Shown here: piece by piece, positions 47,696 to 60,646 of the stretch
Layout of the letters: each line of letters begins with the position of its first letter
Numbering within the stretch: the stretch's first letter is position 1
Notes under the pieces: generated by a model
Told to the model about the DNA's origin: nothing
The model's input: the letters and a program-made list of their open reading frames with translations, nothing else
Database searches by the model: none
Made by a program: the position numbers and the translations under genes
From: Sclerotinia nivalis
Lineage: Eukaryota > Ascomycota > Leotiomycetes > Helotiales > Sclerotiniaceae
NCBI GenBank assembly: GCA_029531795.1
Contig: JAPEIS010000002.1
Coordinates: forward strand, 2,170,001-2,234,000
DNA: 64,000 nt
Direction: 5' to 3'

Positions 47696-50600
47696 CTACT
47701 TGTTAGCCAAGTTTAGGAGTGATGTAGGATGAGATTCTAAACGGATGGCGATTCGAATACGTCGAACCAACATCAGATTCACCTGTTTTAGCATCGTAAC
47801 CCTGCTACATACCTATGCTCCATTAATCAACTGAGCATATCGTCTATCCGCCCGCCATTTTCCTTCACTATCTTCCTGCACTTACGTCCTACATGCCGTA
47901 TGCGGATGATGATATGAGAAGAGCATGGTGCATGAACAATAATACGCTATGTGATGTATTGATGGGGGTTGAGTTCGATGTTGTTGTTGGATATGGTATG
48001 GTTTGGTTTGGCAAAGCCGGACGGCATGAACAGATTTGTCCCGCTGCCACTGTATTGTGTCCAACTACTTCCTTGCTTGTCGGTCGGTCCTGTTTTGTGT
48101 ATGCAGAGCGGGGGCGGAAATAGGTAACTGCGATGAAAGAAGAGTGTGTCATATCATCGTGTTCTTGGTGATCCCTTCGAGAATTTTATTTTAGACCTCC
48201 TTGCTTGTGTGTCGCCGTAGTATATTTAGTCTGAGTCATAGCATAAAGTAACCTTCTTGGTTCCAATTCAATGTTCCATGGATTCCTTCACCTAGAAAAT
48301 TCCTTGGAAGGCTGGGTTTGAGGAGGACCGAGGACGACGCATATTTCCATTTGGTTAACAATCGCTGTACTCCCGTTCCGTTTCCTATGTTTCTCCGTAG
48401 CCTGCCTCCGCTTCACCTTGCTTGCCTGTAAGTGCTTGGAAATTAGTCTGACTTGTCCTTGTTGCTCTTCACAGGCACATGTCCGCGCGTGCCGTTTTTT
48501 TTCTTTCTCGGAACACACGCTTTACGAAGTTATCGTAAATTGAATTTATGATTTGATCGTCAACCGCGGTCCAATGCTCCACCCAATTCGCGTTACAGCT
48601 CATGCGACCCTCAAGCCTTTCTTCAGGTGGTGGGGTGAAGGCTCAGAGGATGCATCCAGTAATATTGAATGAGAACCTTGAAATCTGGAGCACAACTCAA
48701 AAAGAACCTTTTCCCGGACCCGGCTGCGGCACAGCCTTTCCAACTTATCCTTGTTTAGTGCTTGAAATATGTGTGATTGGATCAAATACATACTTTCTAT
48801 ACTATCCTTCTCTTGGTAAATGCACATTAGGGGTTATTAACTTCACCGCCTCCATTCTAGAAGAAGTTTGTTCAAAATGAGGGGGAGGATTTTGAAGGAA
48901 TGACATGATTTGGGGCATTGATTGATGATGCATACGAACAGAATCCGAAGCGTGACGCTCGCTGATCGAATAGAAAGGAGCAATTTAGATGGTGAGACCT
49001 TTAGCTCATTCCTGCTTTAGATAAGATATAAACAAAATTGCCTACGTATCATCAGAACTTTAATCTAAGGTTCCATATTGATATCACATCACGATGACAT
49101 TTCGTATTTTGGGACTTGTAATGGAAAAGTCTTAGCGACATCGAATTCTAGTGGGGGCTGTTGGGGCAACGGCAGAATATGTTGTAAGCCTAAAAATATA
49201 GCCGATTATCAGTATTTTTAGGGTGTACGAATGAAATGCGTATCCGTCCATATATATATTCATAAAGTAATAAATAACATTGACTTCCTTTGGTTTCGCT
49301 TTAACCTGCACCATAAATTCATAATGATTCCAAAGTAGCTAGTTAGCAGGGAAAGAGAATTCTAACTCGTCTTACTTTGTCAAGGATTTTTCAACATCAT
49401 GATTACTATCATTGACGGGCGAAAGACCTCAATTCTCCGTCCAGAGTTTGAGTCTAATGAGTACTACCTCATTGACTCTTTACTCCGTACACGATATATG
49501 ATTATCGCCGGAGCAATTAGTAGTAAATCTAGGCAAAATAAGGACAGTCTGCACCTACCTAGTGCTGTATACAAGGAACTTCGTCATCACTTAACTGGCA
49601 GATCTTCAGAAAAGAAAAGATTACAATAACTATTGCATATGAAAGGACCAAGGACCCAAGTAAACTACCTACCTTGCCGTTGCCGTCCAAAATTTGGCAT
49701 GGTCTTTTCTTCTTTACTTTGTGGATGGCTCACTGCAGATGAATGGCCACAAGCGTTGTAGGCCGTTCGTTTTTCTCATTTTAGTGTGGGGAGAGTGGGA
49801 TTGGCATTTTGCATCTTCAAATTTTGGACAATTGTCTGGGATCATTTTTATATATTCCCAAGCATGATAAACTCCGGCTTCTTTCGTTCAGCTTGAAAGT
49901 GGGAAGGAAAGTGGACGAAACAAAGGCAAATGGAACCCCAAAAATTGAATACGCATTTTACCGGGTACGGTCAAACCTAGTATGGCCATGAATGATCAAT
50001 CAATCTTGCATGCCCTGCAACACTATCGATCGACTGATAACTCTCTACCTATTGGTATGATCATTGGCATACCGAAATGCAAGTCTACACAAGTACGCTC
50101 GGTCTACAACTCGGTCTACAGCTTTGTCTGGTACAGTATCGTTGTTTTGTATGGTAGCACCGCTTGTGTCTAGACTTGGATGTGACGGTTACGGAAGTGT
50201 GCCCCTTTCCAATCCCACACTATCGTGAAAACACTTCGGCATACCCAAGAGTATCATTACGATATACTTTTCTGGGTTCGGGTACTACCAATGGGATGGA
50301 TGCTCACCATTTCCAACATGGAATCGTTTCGAATAGGGTATCAATAAAGCTAGACCAGGCTGAGGAACGCCTACACAATTGGACTTGGACATCATGCACT
50401 CAGTTATCCGGAAAAATTCCAGGACATCATGGAATTAGCATTTGATCTTGCAATTCTAAGACTTCTAAGCTGCCGACCACTCACACCCCATATCATAGCA
50501 TCCTGTGGCTGTATTATATTATCATGCACACGTAATATTGTAAAAGATACAGAACCGCAGAAATGGGCGATCTGCTCGGTCAGCTTGTTCGACGTCGCAT

Positions 50601-52307
50601 GCAGCCATGCTTGCCCGCGGTGTTTATAATTCAAAAAGCGACAAGTCATTCATCAACGATTAACCAACTTTTTCCTCTCAATGTTACACCACAATAACCT
50701 GTCATGCTACTCCTTTAAGCCCCCCACCGAACAACACGGTAGACTAGATCTTTTCCTCCCGTCCCTTTCTACTGCTGGAACTTACCTAAGCTTTCAAAGG
50801 TTGCAATCCAGCTCACCGGTCATATGCAGACAAGCTGTCCATGAAAGTTGGCTGAACTGAAAGGAGACTCGGGAAGGAAGGAATACAAGCCTGCTCGGTA
50901 GGTTCAGCATGTCCTCCGGTGCAAAGGACCCCCTGTCGCTATTGCATCTAATCAATGCAAAAGGCCGCACATCCAACACCAGGTAACATCTCCAGGTTGA
51001 AAACTGGATCCCTCATCAGCAATTCATCAGCGATTTGAATTTGCAATTAACACATGTCTACCAACCATCGACGCCAACGCTCCTGGATCATTTGATTGAG
51101 AAACCATGTCCCACACATATATCACATTACAATATTTGTCCATCTTACCCGGGTCGCCTCGCCTCATGGGATGGATTTTCCAAGTGATAATCTTCCATCT
51201 CCCGAGGTTCAAACTTTCATTCAGCGATCAGGCCGATGTCTTAAATGAATGAAAGACTAAGGGTCTTACTATCACTATGAACACATCATCAAGAGTCATC
51301 ACGATATGCGCGTGCCCAGGAAAGTCTCATCGACTGGAACTCAGGTACTATGTGAAAAATGAAGGCCGACTTTCCATCAAATATCCAGCCTCGTATATGT
51401 TCTGTCTGATATGGGGAGGTTGCAGAGGAACATCCGGTCAGCCAAATGTCTGTTGTATGTCAAACAACATACGCCCCGTACCGCCCGTTGTACAAATGAT
51501 CCCGAAAACCGAAAGCAAAGATTTGCTCTTGTAGCCAAGATATTGCAGTTGAGATTGCCGCATACATTTCGATACGGGAATGTATGACACCACCGTCTTT
51601 TAGGCTTGACAGCTTCCCAAATCATCCTCATTAATCATGCTTGGTCCAACAGGGGATTCGTATTTACTGAGTTGTAATTCGTGACTTATCGTAATGAGAG
51701 AGTACTACTTGAGGTGAAACGATGGTAGGCCGGTTGTATTACTAGCAATGTCGTTAAAATTTGGTATCAAACTGTTTACTCTAAAATATCCAAAGGCACC
51801 ATGGCCCAAAAACACATACATGTAAACGGCTTAAATTTTTCACCTATTTGTGTCCTTAAAGTCTGATATTATTCTCACGTGATATTAACGTGATTCAACA
51901 TCAAGAAGCATTTTATGCCTAAGGTAGCAAGTTTGTTTCCATTCTATTTTTGGTCGGTTGAAAATTGGTTTCGCCGCCAACGAGAATTAGTTGCCAGGGA
52001 CATACGAGATGTTCAAGACCCATCAATGCTATTGGTGCATTCTTCCCCCCCTGGGTCGCAACGACTCCCCATCATTCAAACATTCACAATCTTTGCATCT
52101 CATCAAAACATCGATAAAATAACATAAACCTACACAATTACGATCGCTAGTTTTATTATCACTACAATACATTCACTCGCTGCAGTTTTACGAAAGTTGA
52201 TAATCATACCATCGTTCCGCGGCATTCCTCGCAACCCAACAACAATTCGATTTCCAACCTCCTCAAAACATCTCTAATAACTTCGAACGACAACGATATA
52301 AGCTACG

Positions 52308-53418
52308 ATGGGTTTCGGGGACTTTTACTCGATCTGCGAACAAGCAGCGCTTCCATTATGTGCAGAGGTGGGAGCGATAAAAACGATTGCTGGAAGTCAT
52401 GGTATCGAGGCAAATTGCTATTCGCGCAATATTGAATTGGCCAACACGATTATATTTCAAGGAGCCGCAAGCTTTGTCCATATCATGGCGTTAATTATGA
52501 CGGTTATTATGATATTGCACGTCAGGAGTAAATTTACTGCTGTTGGTAAGTCAGCCCTGAGTGCATCTTGAGGTGAACATCGAGTTGATCGAAACTAACG
52601 CGACATCTTACAGGCCGGAAAGAAATCACAACCTTCTTCTATATATATATGCTCCTCACATTCATTACGTTACTTCTCGACGCTGGTGTTATCCCACCTG
52701 GAACTGGTCCTTACCCGTACTTTTCAGCCATACAAAATGGTCTCACATCTGCGCTCACAGTCTGTTTATTGATTAATGGATTCGTTGGATTTCAGTTGTA
52801 CGAAGATGGAACACGAATCTCTGTTTGGCTTCTCCGCTCAATTAGTCTCGCTATGTTCACCCTTACTTTCCTCGTTTCCCTCGCTACCTACATGTCTTGG
52901 GCAGGACTTGGCCCTACTCGAACTGTTGGGCTTTTCGTTGTGCTATACTTACTTTCCGCTATTGAATTGGCTATTTACGGTATTATGCAAGTTATTCTTG
53001 TAGTAAACACACTCCAGGATCGTTGGCCCTTGGGTGAACTCGCGTTTGCCCTTTTCTTCTTTGCTGCGGGCCAAGTTGTACTTTATGCATTCAGTAATAG
53101 CATTTGCAACGCTATCAGCCATTATTTGGATGGATTATTTTTTGCTTCAATTGCTAATCTTCTAGCTGTCATGATGATTTACAAGGTGAGCTTTAAGTAT
53201 AACTCACAATCTACTCTATTAATTAACACTTTGGACAGTACTGGGATTCTATTACTAAAGAAGATCTCGAGTTTTCTGTTGGCATCAAGCAGAACAATTG
53301 GGAAGTTAAGGACCTTCTCGAAGATGACCGAAGAAACACTGTCTATCAAGATATGGATTACCAGCATAGTCCTGGCCATCAGCCTCGAAACTCGAATTAT
53401 GGCGGCTTCAACTACTGA
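52308..53418 (+). CDS. chs7: Chitin synthase export chaperone Chs7
   Basis: ER membrane protein required for folding and ER exit of the class IV chitin synthase Chs3. Exons 52308-52545, 52614-53185 and 53239-53418, with GT-AG introns that keep frame, giving 329 aa. The N-terminus [22 protein letters not shown] is the family signature. Seven or so hydrophobic segments fill the middle (for example [58 protein letters not shown] and [20 protein letters not shown]). The conserved [17 protein letters not shown] and [12 protein letters not shown] segments are present before a polar cytosolic tail. Length and motifs match other mould Chs7 proteins; no defect is seen. Confidence 0.93.
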
Positions 53419-54284
53419 AAAGTCATGTTATGAAATGTGGAAGTGATTGAAAAGCAAACGTAATGGATGAAGATCAAAGGGAAGAGATACCACAGCTGAG
53501 GGGAACAAATACTTCGGGTCTCTGTTGCATTACATTGCATCAGAGGGGGAAACCTTGTAACAATGCGGAGAGGTCTGGGAATTTGAGCGGGCGTCTTATT
53601 GGTTTAAGGGTTTGTATGAATTCATGGGTGCCTTGTAGATAGCAAGGACAGTTTTAATCATTTTTTTGGGCAATGGGTAGGTATGATATGTGAAATGAGC
53701 GAAAGGTGGCGTTATTAATTTCGGGTCGGGGAAAGCGTAGTATGGAATTGATGAGAGTGTAATGATCTTGTAGGAAAGAAGAGGAGAGAAGAAGAAGCAG
53801 AAGTTGGATATTCTTGATTGTGAGTGGAGAGATGGGAGGGAAAATGAAAGGAAAGGAAAGACGAAGAAATTGATTGAGAAGAGTGAAGATGTGAAGAGAT
53901 GAAGAATGAGGAGATGATAAAGCAAAGAGCAAAGAACAAAAAATAATATAATATATCAAAGTACTACCTACATGTGAATCCGTTCTGATTTGATTTGATT
54001 TCCTTTTCTTACTTTGATATCTATCGTGCTTGCTTGCTTGCTTGCTTGCGTGTAAGATCTTATATTTCTTTACTCGTATTTACTCGTATGTACATACATA
54101 CGCGGGCGAAAAGCGAACATCTATCTTATCCAGCTAACCTGAGCTAACCTAACCTAACCTAACCGTAGGTACCACTTACTGAAAGTATTTAAATCTATCT
54201 ATCCAATCTAAAGTGATTATATCCATATCCATATTCGTATTCGTATACACACTTCCTTCTCTTCTCTTTCGACCTACCTACAAC
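53419..54284. other. Intergenic region between convergent chs7 and the GMC oxidase gene
   Basis: About 870 bp between two 3' ends. It has a GA-rich purine stretch at 53760-53940, (GCTT)5 at 54028-54049 and a CTAAC array near 54146-54164. No gene is found. Confidence 0.6.
54028..54049. repeat. (GCTT)5 microsatellite
   Basis: Five GCTT units followed by GC; non-coding. Confidence 0.8.
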
Positions 54285-55996
54285 CTACAACCTGGGTTCC
54301 ACCATCCCCCTCCACCCCGCCTCCTGCGCAATCATCTCCGCGGCCCTCTCCCCAATCGCCAAAACAGTCAACATGGGATTAATCGTCGTCATGGTCGGGA
54401 ACACGCCCGCATCCGCCACCCTCACCCCCTTCAACCCCCTAACCTTTAAGTTCTCATCACACACACTCATCTTATCCTCTTCACTACCCATTTTCGTCGT
54501 TCCGGCAGGGTGATACACGGTATGAGCGACTTTTCTTCCGTATTCGGAAAGTTGCTCGTCGGTTTGGATTTCCGGGCCGGGCGCTACTTCGCGGAGGAGC
54601 CAGTTGGAGAATGGAGGTTTCTGCGCGATTTCGCGCGCCGCTTTGAGACCGGCGACGATGGTGGCGGCGTCGTAGCCTTCGGGGTCGGTGAAGTAGCGGA
54701 AATCGAGGGCGGGCTTGACGGAGGGGTCGGACGAGGTGAGATAGATGCGACCTCTTGATCTGGGACGGGGGATGTTGGGCGTCATGCAGAAAGCGTTTAG
54801 AGGGGCGTCGTAGCCTAGACGAGCGGTGTTGAGGCAAAAGGGGATTTGGTAGCAGTGCATCATGATATCTGCGATTGTGCCATCTGGGAGACCTTTAGGG
54901 TTGAGTTCGGGATGAGTGTGATTTTTGGCGGCGTTGGGAAGTTCACGACGGAGGAAAATACCCGCGTCGCTGTCCATGGTTGTTTGTGGTGGGACGGGGG
55001 CATTGAGTTCCCACATGATGATGGATTCTGGGTGATCGATGAGGTTTTCTCCTACACCGGGAAGGTCGTGTATGACGGGGATACCGAGGTCGTTGAGTTG
55101 TTGGGCGGGGCCGACTCCAGAGAGTAGCATGAGACGACAGGTATCGACTGCGCCAGCACAGAGGATAGTTTCGGTCTTGGGTGAGACGGTGAGTTTCTCG
55201 CCAGATTTCAAGGTTACGTTTACACTCTTGACGGTTTTGTTGGAGTCGAAGTTGAGTTTGCTGACCCAGGCATTGGTGAGAATGGTCAAATTTGGTCGAC
55301 TCTCGGCCCCTCGGAGAATTGGGTGAATGTAAGCAACAGAGGCGGAACTTCTTCGTCCATCATCAGGATTGTAGGATACTGAGAAGAAACCTACACCTTG
55401 TTCGAGAGCACCCTTTTCACGAATCTCGTGGTTGAAATCATGGATGATAGGAATGTCCATGGCAGTAGAGCAAGATTGAACCCAATCCTTGCAAACTTGA
55501 TTTCTGTGGCGTGGATGCACTGGGTTGGTTTGATTGCGGAGGTTGTCAATGAGACGCATCATAGTCTTGAATCCCCATCCTTTACATCCTAAACTCTCCC
55601 AAATTTGACAATCATACTCGAATGGACGGAATGATATCAGGGTATTGTGAGAAGAGCAGCCTCCAAGGACCTTAGCACGTGAGTGTCTAATGTACGAGTT
55701 TCCTATTTTCTGTCAGCATCAATTCAATTGCTCCTGAGAAGATGATAGTTGCCATTTGGTTGTTCGGTGGTTCCATAATCATAATCCAATTCTCCACCAA
55801 GTAATGTAAGCCATTCCTTGAGCTTCAATACTTTATCATTATTGAAATCACTTGGACCACCCTCAATCATAAGAATCTTCTTGTTGGGTAAATATTCGGA
55901 AAGTCTGCTGGCAATAACACATCCTGCCGTTCCACCTCCAACAATGACATAGTCAAAGCCATTGACTTGTGATGATGATAAAAGATCGGTAGTCAT
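54285..55996 (-). CDS. GMC flavoprotein oxidoreductase, probable choline oxidase/dehydrogenase
   Basis: FAD enzyme of the GMC family, probably oxidising choline to betaine aldehyde. Two exons, 55996-55753 and 55702-54285, 553 aa. The 50-nt intron uses a GC donor and an AG acceptor; only this choice joins the two exons in frame to give the family sequence NGNSYIRHSRAKVLGGCSSHNT. Visible features are the dinucleotide fold YVIVGGGTAGCV (residues 16-27), the GMC signature around AKVLGGCSSHN, and the catalytic pair H479 (VYHPAGT) and N523 (TINPMLT). The 44-residue spacing and the Asn match bacterial choline oxidase (H466, N510). The C-terminus PRL is a weak PTS1-like tripeptide. The divergent neighbour is a betaine aldehyde dehydrogenase, as in the codA-badA pair of Aspergillus. 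Another small-alcohol substrate cannot be excluded. Confidence 0.83.
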
Positions 55997-57959
55997 CTTG
56001 AATACTTTTTGATAAGTTTGAATTGAATTATCCAGAAGGAGGGGAAGCTATGCAGAAGAAAAGATCTGAGGAAGAAATAATAAATCTATTTGTAATAGTA
56101 TAATTATAATGTACTCCGTAGAAAGTCGTCCTCGGGTGATTTTTAGGTTATTGAGTCTTGAGATGATTAGATCCTAGTCAAGGAGGGGCTGGAAGTGGAT
56201 TCTGAAATCGATCGAGGTTACTTGGTATGAGGCGGTATAAACTCTCTGGGGTTGAATTACTTGGGTGGTATGTAGTATGTAGTATGTAGTGTGTAAAATG
56301 TATAATGTAAAATGTTAAATGTAAAATGTTAAATGATAGATAAAAATGCCAAGTAGGGAAAGAGGGCGCGTGGCCTTGGATGCCTTTCCGATTACTGTTT
56401 GAGGATGACTTTTATGAAATGACGGTGAAGATAAATCAAGATGATCGATCGATCTTATTAGATATAGATAGATGGTGAGAAAATTTATAAAGTATAGAAA
56501 AGGAAATTTTATTTTATTTTATTTTATTTTATTTTAAAAAGAAGATATAAGTAGGTGGTAGTCTTAAGAGATTAAACTTCCTAGTCAATATTTAGGGTTC
56601 TGAGTATCTAAAGTCTTACTTTACTCCGTACCAAGGATCAATTCAATAACTACTAGGTAATAAAAAGACTAAAAACAGTGAATTGACCTTTTGGTAAGGA
56701 GGGAAATGAATCATAGAAATGAATCATGCCATGACTTTTTTTTATATTTGTACAACCAAGACGGGGATCCTTTTCTGAGTCTCATCTCATAATCTCAATT
56801 GTTTTAGGAAATCATGAATCATGAATCATCAAAGTCATGGTAGAACATCCATCCACCTCAAAAGGAAAGACTTACGGAAGATACCGGATTGAATAGAATC
56901 AATATAATCAACAGATATCATATATCATATTATATTATATCGAACAATGAATTGATCAATCAATCATACAAAGGAAATTCTAACTGATGACCGACCGATA
57001 GAAGGTAAAGTGAAATCTTCAAAGAGAAAAAGAGAAAAAGGATCTTTTTCTCTGATGTCGTTTAGTGTAACTGAATTAAATTCAAATAGGTTTAGTTCCT
57101 GTAAGCCCTTTTCCGGGGACTGAAACATTTTGACCAATAATAACTTCAAAATGACGACAGATTAGGTTTTACCCATGTTAGTGCCAAGCTTTATGATTGC
57201 CCCTGGTAAATCATCGTCATTGCCAAATGAAGTGAGTTTTTCCCTAACAGAGTACATTCTTAATCGTTTTATTGTTTTATCTCACTTTAAGCAAAACTTT
57301 ATCAAATATAGTCATATCTATAATCTAACCATCTCGAGGTGTGAATTCTTTTTACTCTATATGATACATCACCCATGCACCAGCTACAATACCTCCTTCT
57401 TTCTTATCATCGTTATCATTGCTATCGATATCTCTCCTTCTCTCAATATCTCTCCTCTCTCCTTCTCTCTCCCTCTCTCTCCCTCTCTCGCTATCGGGGT
57501 CTAAAGTGGCTGGTTATAACGGATAATCGCCTCATCGTCTTCTCATCTACAATTCTCCGAGAAGAAGGCGATTGATTTCCCGTATTCAGTATTCCGCTCG
57601 GTACCCTTACACAATCGATCCTCTTTCTGCTCCGACATTCCCCCATATCTGGAAAGTTTCCATCTTTTTTTTATCATCAAAATTGTTAAAACCCATTTTT
57701 CTCACTCCACATAAACACGATTCCCAATTAGTATTGGTGTGAAAAGGCTGAATCAGTCCGTTGCTTCCTTAGCCACCGAGACACCCAAGGTTGTTCGGTT
57801 TCGTTTTACCCCACTAGGAAATTATTTACTTCGAGACCCATTCACTCTTTACCTCTCGTCATTGTATAGTATCATTCCAAGCCTTTCATTGGTGAAGAAG
57901 AGTGAAGACTGAAAGTCATTGAATTACCAGAATATTGATTATTAAATCTTACCTTCAAA
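55997..57959. promoter_or_regulatory. Divergent intergenic region between GMC oxidase and betaine aldehyde dehydrogenase
   Basis: 1.96 kb between two gene starts, probably a shared bidirectional control region. It contains two copies of TACTCCGTA (56112 and 56622), AATGTAAAATGTTA direct repeats near 56296-56335, (TTTTA)n at 56507-56535 and a CT-rich tract at about 57425-57490. No known binding site can be assigned with confidence. Confidence 0.5.
56507..56535. repeat. (TTTTA)n microsatellite
   Basis: Six TTTTA units in the divergent promoter region. Confidence 0.85.
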
Positions 57960-59459
57960 ATGTCTACATACGCAGAACAACAGCTTTACTATGATGGCAA
58001 AGTTCAACAAGCAACCTCTAAAGAAACATTTACCACAGTCAACCCCGCCACAGGAAAACCTTTAGCAAATGTACAAAAGGCATCACCATCAGATATCGAT
58101 TCCGCTGTAGCTTCGGCACAAAAAGCATTTCCATCATGGTCACAGACACCACCGATGATCCGCTCCCGAATCCTTCTCAAAGCCGTCCAGATACTTCGCG
58201 AACGAAATGATGAAATAGCCAAGGTGGAAACACACGATACAGGCAAGGCGTATTCGGAAACCAGCGCAGTCGATGTCGTTACTGGAGCAGATGTACTGGA
58301 ATACTTTGCAAACCTAGTTGCAAGTGGCGGAATGAATGGAGAAACCACACAATTGAGACCTGATGCATGGATATATACCAAAAAGGAAGCTTTGGGAGTA
58401 TGCGCCGGGATTGGAGCTTGGAACTACCCAATTCAGATCGCATTATGGAAGTCGGCGCCTTGCTTAGCAGCCGGGAACTGTATGGTCTATAAGCCATCTG
58501 AAGTAACTCCATTGCATGGCCAAATTCTTGCACAAGTGTATGCAGAAGCTGGAGTCCCCCCGGGAGTTTTCAATATCGTACATGGAGATGGATCAGTAGG
58601 AGGATATTTGACCACCCATCCAGGTATTGCCAAAGTAAGTTTTACAGGTCAGGTCTCAACTGGTCAAAAGGTGGCGGCTGCTGCAGCTGGTGGCATGAAA
58701 TATGTTACCATGGAGTTGGGCGGTAAAAGTCCTCTCATTATCCTCCCAGAGACCGACCTTGAAAATGCTGTCGATGGAGCTATGATGGCCAACTTTTATT
58801 CCACCGGCCAAGTCTGCACAAACGGAACTCGAGTTTTTGTACACGAAAGTATGAAATCAGCATTCGAAAAACGTCTTCTCGAAAAGATGGAATACATTAG
58901 AGCCTTGGAGCCAATGGATGCCAACAGTAATTTCGGACCCCTCGTTTCAGAAATCCATCAAAAGAAAGTCCTCAACTATATCCAACACGGAATCGAAAAC
59001 GATAAAGCAAAACTCCTCTACGGTGGCCCGGAAAAGCCAACCAACATCCCCAGCGGCCACGAATCAGGCTTCTGGGTTCGCCCTACCATCTTCACAGATT
59101 GCACAGACGACATGCTTATCACCCGAGAAGAAATCTTCGGTCCAGTCCTCTGCATCCTCACATATTCCACCACAGAAGAAGTCATCCGTCGCGCCAATGA
59201 CACAAAATTAGGATTGGCAGCTGGTGTCTTCGGCAAGAATATAAACGAATGTCATGAAGTGATTGGACAGATAGAGGCGGGTATAACGTGGATTAATACA
59301 TGGGGCGAAAGTCCCGCGGAGATGAGCGTAGGAGGTTGGAAGATGAGTGGAGTGGGTGTGGAAAATGGGAGGAGAGGATTAAATGCTTGGGTTAGGGAAA
59401 GGAGTACTTTGGTACAAAATGGTGGGGGAGAGGTGGGAAGCGTTTTTTGTAAATTGTAA
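57960..59459 (+). CDS. badA: Betaine aldehyde dehydrogenase
   Basis: NAD-dependent aldehyde dehydrogenase, probably oxidising betaine aldehyde to glycine betaine. Single exon, 499 aa. ALDH landmarks: GIGAWNYP with the oxyanion Asn155, [10 protein letters not shown] (176-185), FTGQVSTGQ near the Rossmann turn, general base E252 in MELGGKSP, nucleophile C286 in [12 protein letters not shown], and EEIFGPV near residue 390. The [15 protein letters not shown] and [15 protein letters not shown] segments are typical of betaine aldehyde dehydrogenases. The last three residues, CKL, are a good peroxisomal targeting signal. It is transcribed away from the GMC oxidase, consistent with a two-step choline to betaine unit for osmoprotection or choline catabolism. 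The symbol follows the Aspergillus name; orthology is inferred. Confidence 0.88.
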   Translation: MSTYAEQQLYYDGKVQQATSKETFTTVNPATGKPLANVQKASPSDIDSAVASAQKAFPSWSQTPPMIRSRILLKAVQILRERNDEIAKVETHDTGKAYSETSAVDVVTGADVLEYFANLVASGGMNGETTQLRPDAWIYTKKEALGVCAGIGAWNYPIQIALWKSAPCLAAGNCMVYKPSEVTPLHGQILAQVYAEAGVPPGVFNIVHGDGSVGGYLTTHPGIAKVSFTGQVSTGQKVAAAAAGGMKYVTMELGGKSPLIILPETDLENAVDGAMMANFYSTGQVCTNGTRVFVHESMKSAFEKRLLEKMEYIRALEPMDANSNFGPLVSEIHQKKVLNYIQHGIENDKAKLLYGGPEKPTNIPSGHESGFWVRPTIFTDCTDDMLITREEIFGPVLCILTYSTTEEVIRRANDTKLGLAAGVFGKNINECHEVIGQIEAGITWINTWGESPAEMSVGGWKMSGVGVENGRRGLNAWVRERSTLVQNGGGEVGSVFCKL

Positions 59460-60646
59460 GGCGTGAACCAGCCGGTGTTAGATATACCTGTTTCGGGGGT
59501 TTTGAGAATGAAATGAAAGTTATGAGACAGGGGGGGAGGGAAGAAGAAAGGAAAGGAAAAGGATAAGCTTGATGAGCTTAAAATCTAGACTATTGATTGA
59601 TACACACATAAATCAATATCTAATCCATGTAATAGTAAAATAGTAGATAGGTAGTCAAAACAAATACCATACCTAACTAAGTATTGGAAGAATCAAAAGA
59701 ATATTCTGTAGTCGTCCACATAGACAATAGGAGGAAATATTCTCTCCCTCTCTCTCTCCCTCTCTCTCCCCCCCTCTCTCTTTCTCTTTCTCTTTTCCTT
59801 CCAAATTAATTTCATTTCATTTCATTCCAATCCAATTTTTTAATTTTTTGGGGGGTGAAGAAGGAGGGGTTCGCATTTTCAACCCCTTCATCATCATCAA
59901 CTACCTACTTCCATCAATCAATCTGAAATAGCAACGCTTCCGCTAGTGCCTAGTGTCTAGATGATGAGAAAATTGAAAAAGGGGTTTCTATTTATTGTTC
60001 TCCTGCTAATGCTTCTTGAGTATTCTTACTAATTCTTACAGAATTCTCACATTGGGTCTGTCAATTGGTATGTTTTGTAAAAAATTCATATACTGTGAAA
60101 TCAAACATTTGTTATTTGTCTTTTGTAGATATTGAATAATTGTTTATCATTTTTCATTGATTCGTTTTTCGTTTTAAAAGGTATGAACTTCCTTCCGCTC
60201 AATATTATACAAGGTGAGTTTCTCTCGGGGGGCCCGGGTACGTATCCTACTATGCTACCTAGACATTTCCTTCGATATATTCATTCATTCGTACAATTAA
60301 TTTTTTGCGATGACTCGTTTTTGGTGTTTTTGACAGGAGATAATCACTGTGCTTGACAGGAGATAATCAGAGTGATTAGGCTGGAGTCACAGGTGCGGCT
60401 AGTGCGATTTGTTGTGCTCGGTTCTCGATCTCTGTAGTGCTTTGATTAGCTTCTTGTTTTATACCTTTATAAGCACCTCGAAAGATCATCGCTTACCTCT
60501 CCTCAACGTCGGATTCGAAGGACTACCCTCTATGAAAAATTCTCTGAATGAGCCGAGAAGATCACTAAGAACGATATCGATTAGCAGGGTTTTAATCTAA
60601 CGACCGAGTAATAATCTTTAGATATGAGAAGCTTAGAAGCTGAAGC
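59460..60646. other. Intergenic region between convergent genes
   Basis: 1.2 kb between the aldehyde dehydrogenase and the 658-aa gene, both ending here. It has a CT-rich tract at 59741-59800 and a duplicated GACAGGAGATAATCA at 60335-60371. No gene is found. Confidence 0.55.
59741..59800. repeat. CT-rich low-complexity tract
   Basis: About 60 bases of CTCTCC and CTTTCT units; non-coding. Confidence 0.75.

Larger units (their letters stand above)
42375..52307. other. Ten-kilobase gene-poor region between cyclin and chs7
   Basis: No supported gene in 9.9 kb. It contains the cyclin promoter and leader, (ATTC)n at 43326-43344, (GAAAA)n at 44008-44044, a C24 homopolymer at 46389-46412, several copies of TACGGAGTA or its complement, and one coding-like minus-strand stretch at 47282-47695. 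Many frames of 60-130 codons exist but overlap each other on both strands. Non-coding RNAs are possible but cannot be seen. Confidence 0.5.

Noticed and set aside
54134..54164. Telomere-like CTAACC array
   Set aside because: The clean part is a five-base CTAAC unit, not the CCCTAA telomere unit, and it is very short and between normal genes.
54484..54837. Arg-rich minus-strand frame inside the GMC oxidase gene
   Set aside because: Out-of-frame shadow in a GC-rich exon.
58004..58381. Antisense ORF inside betaine aldehyde dehydrogenase
   Set aside because: Shadow of the well-supported plus-strand gene.
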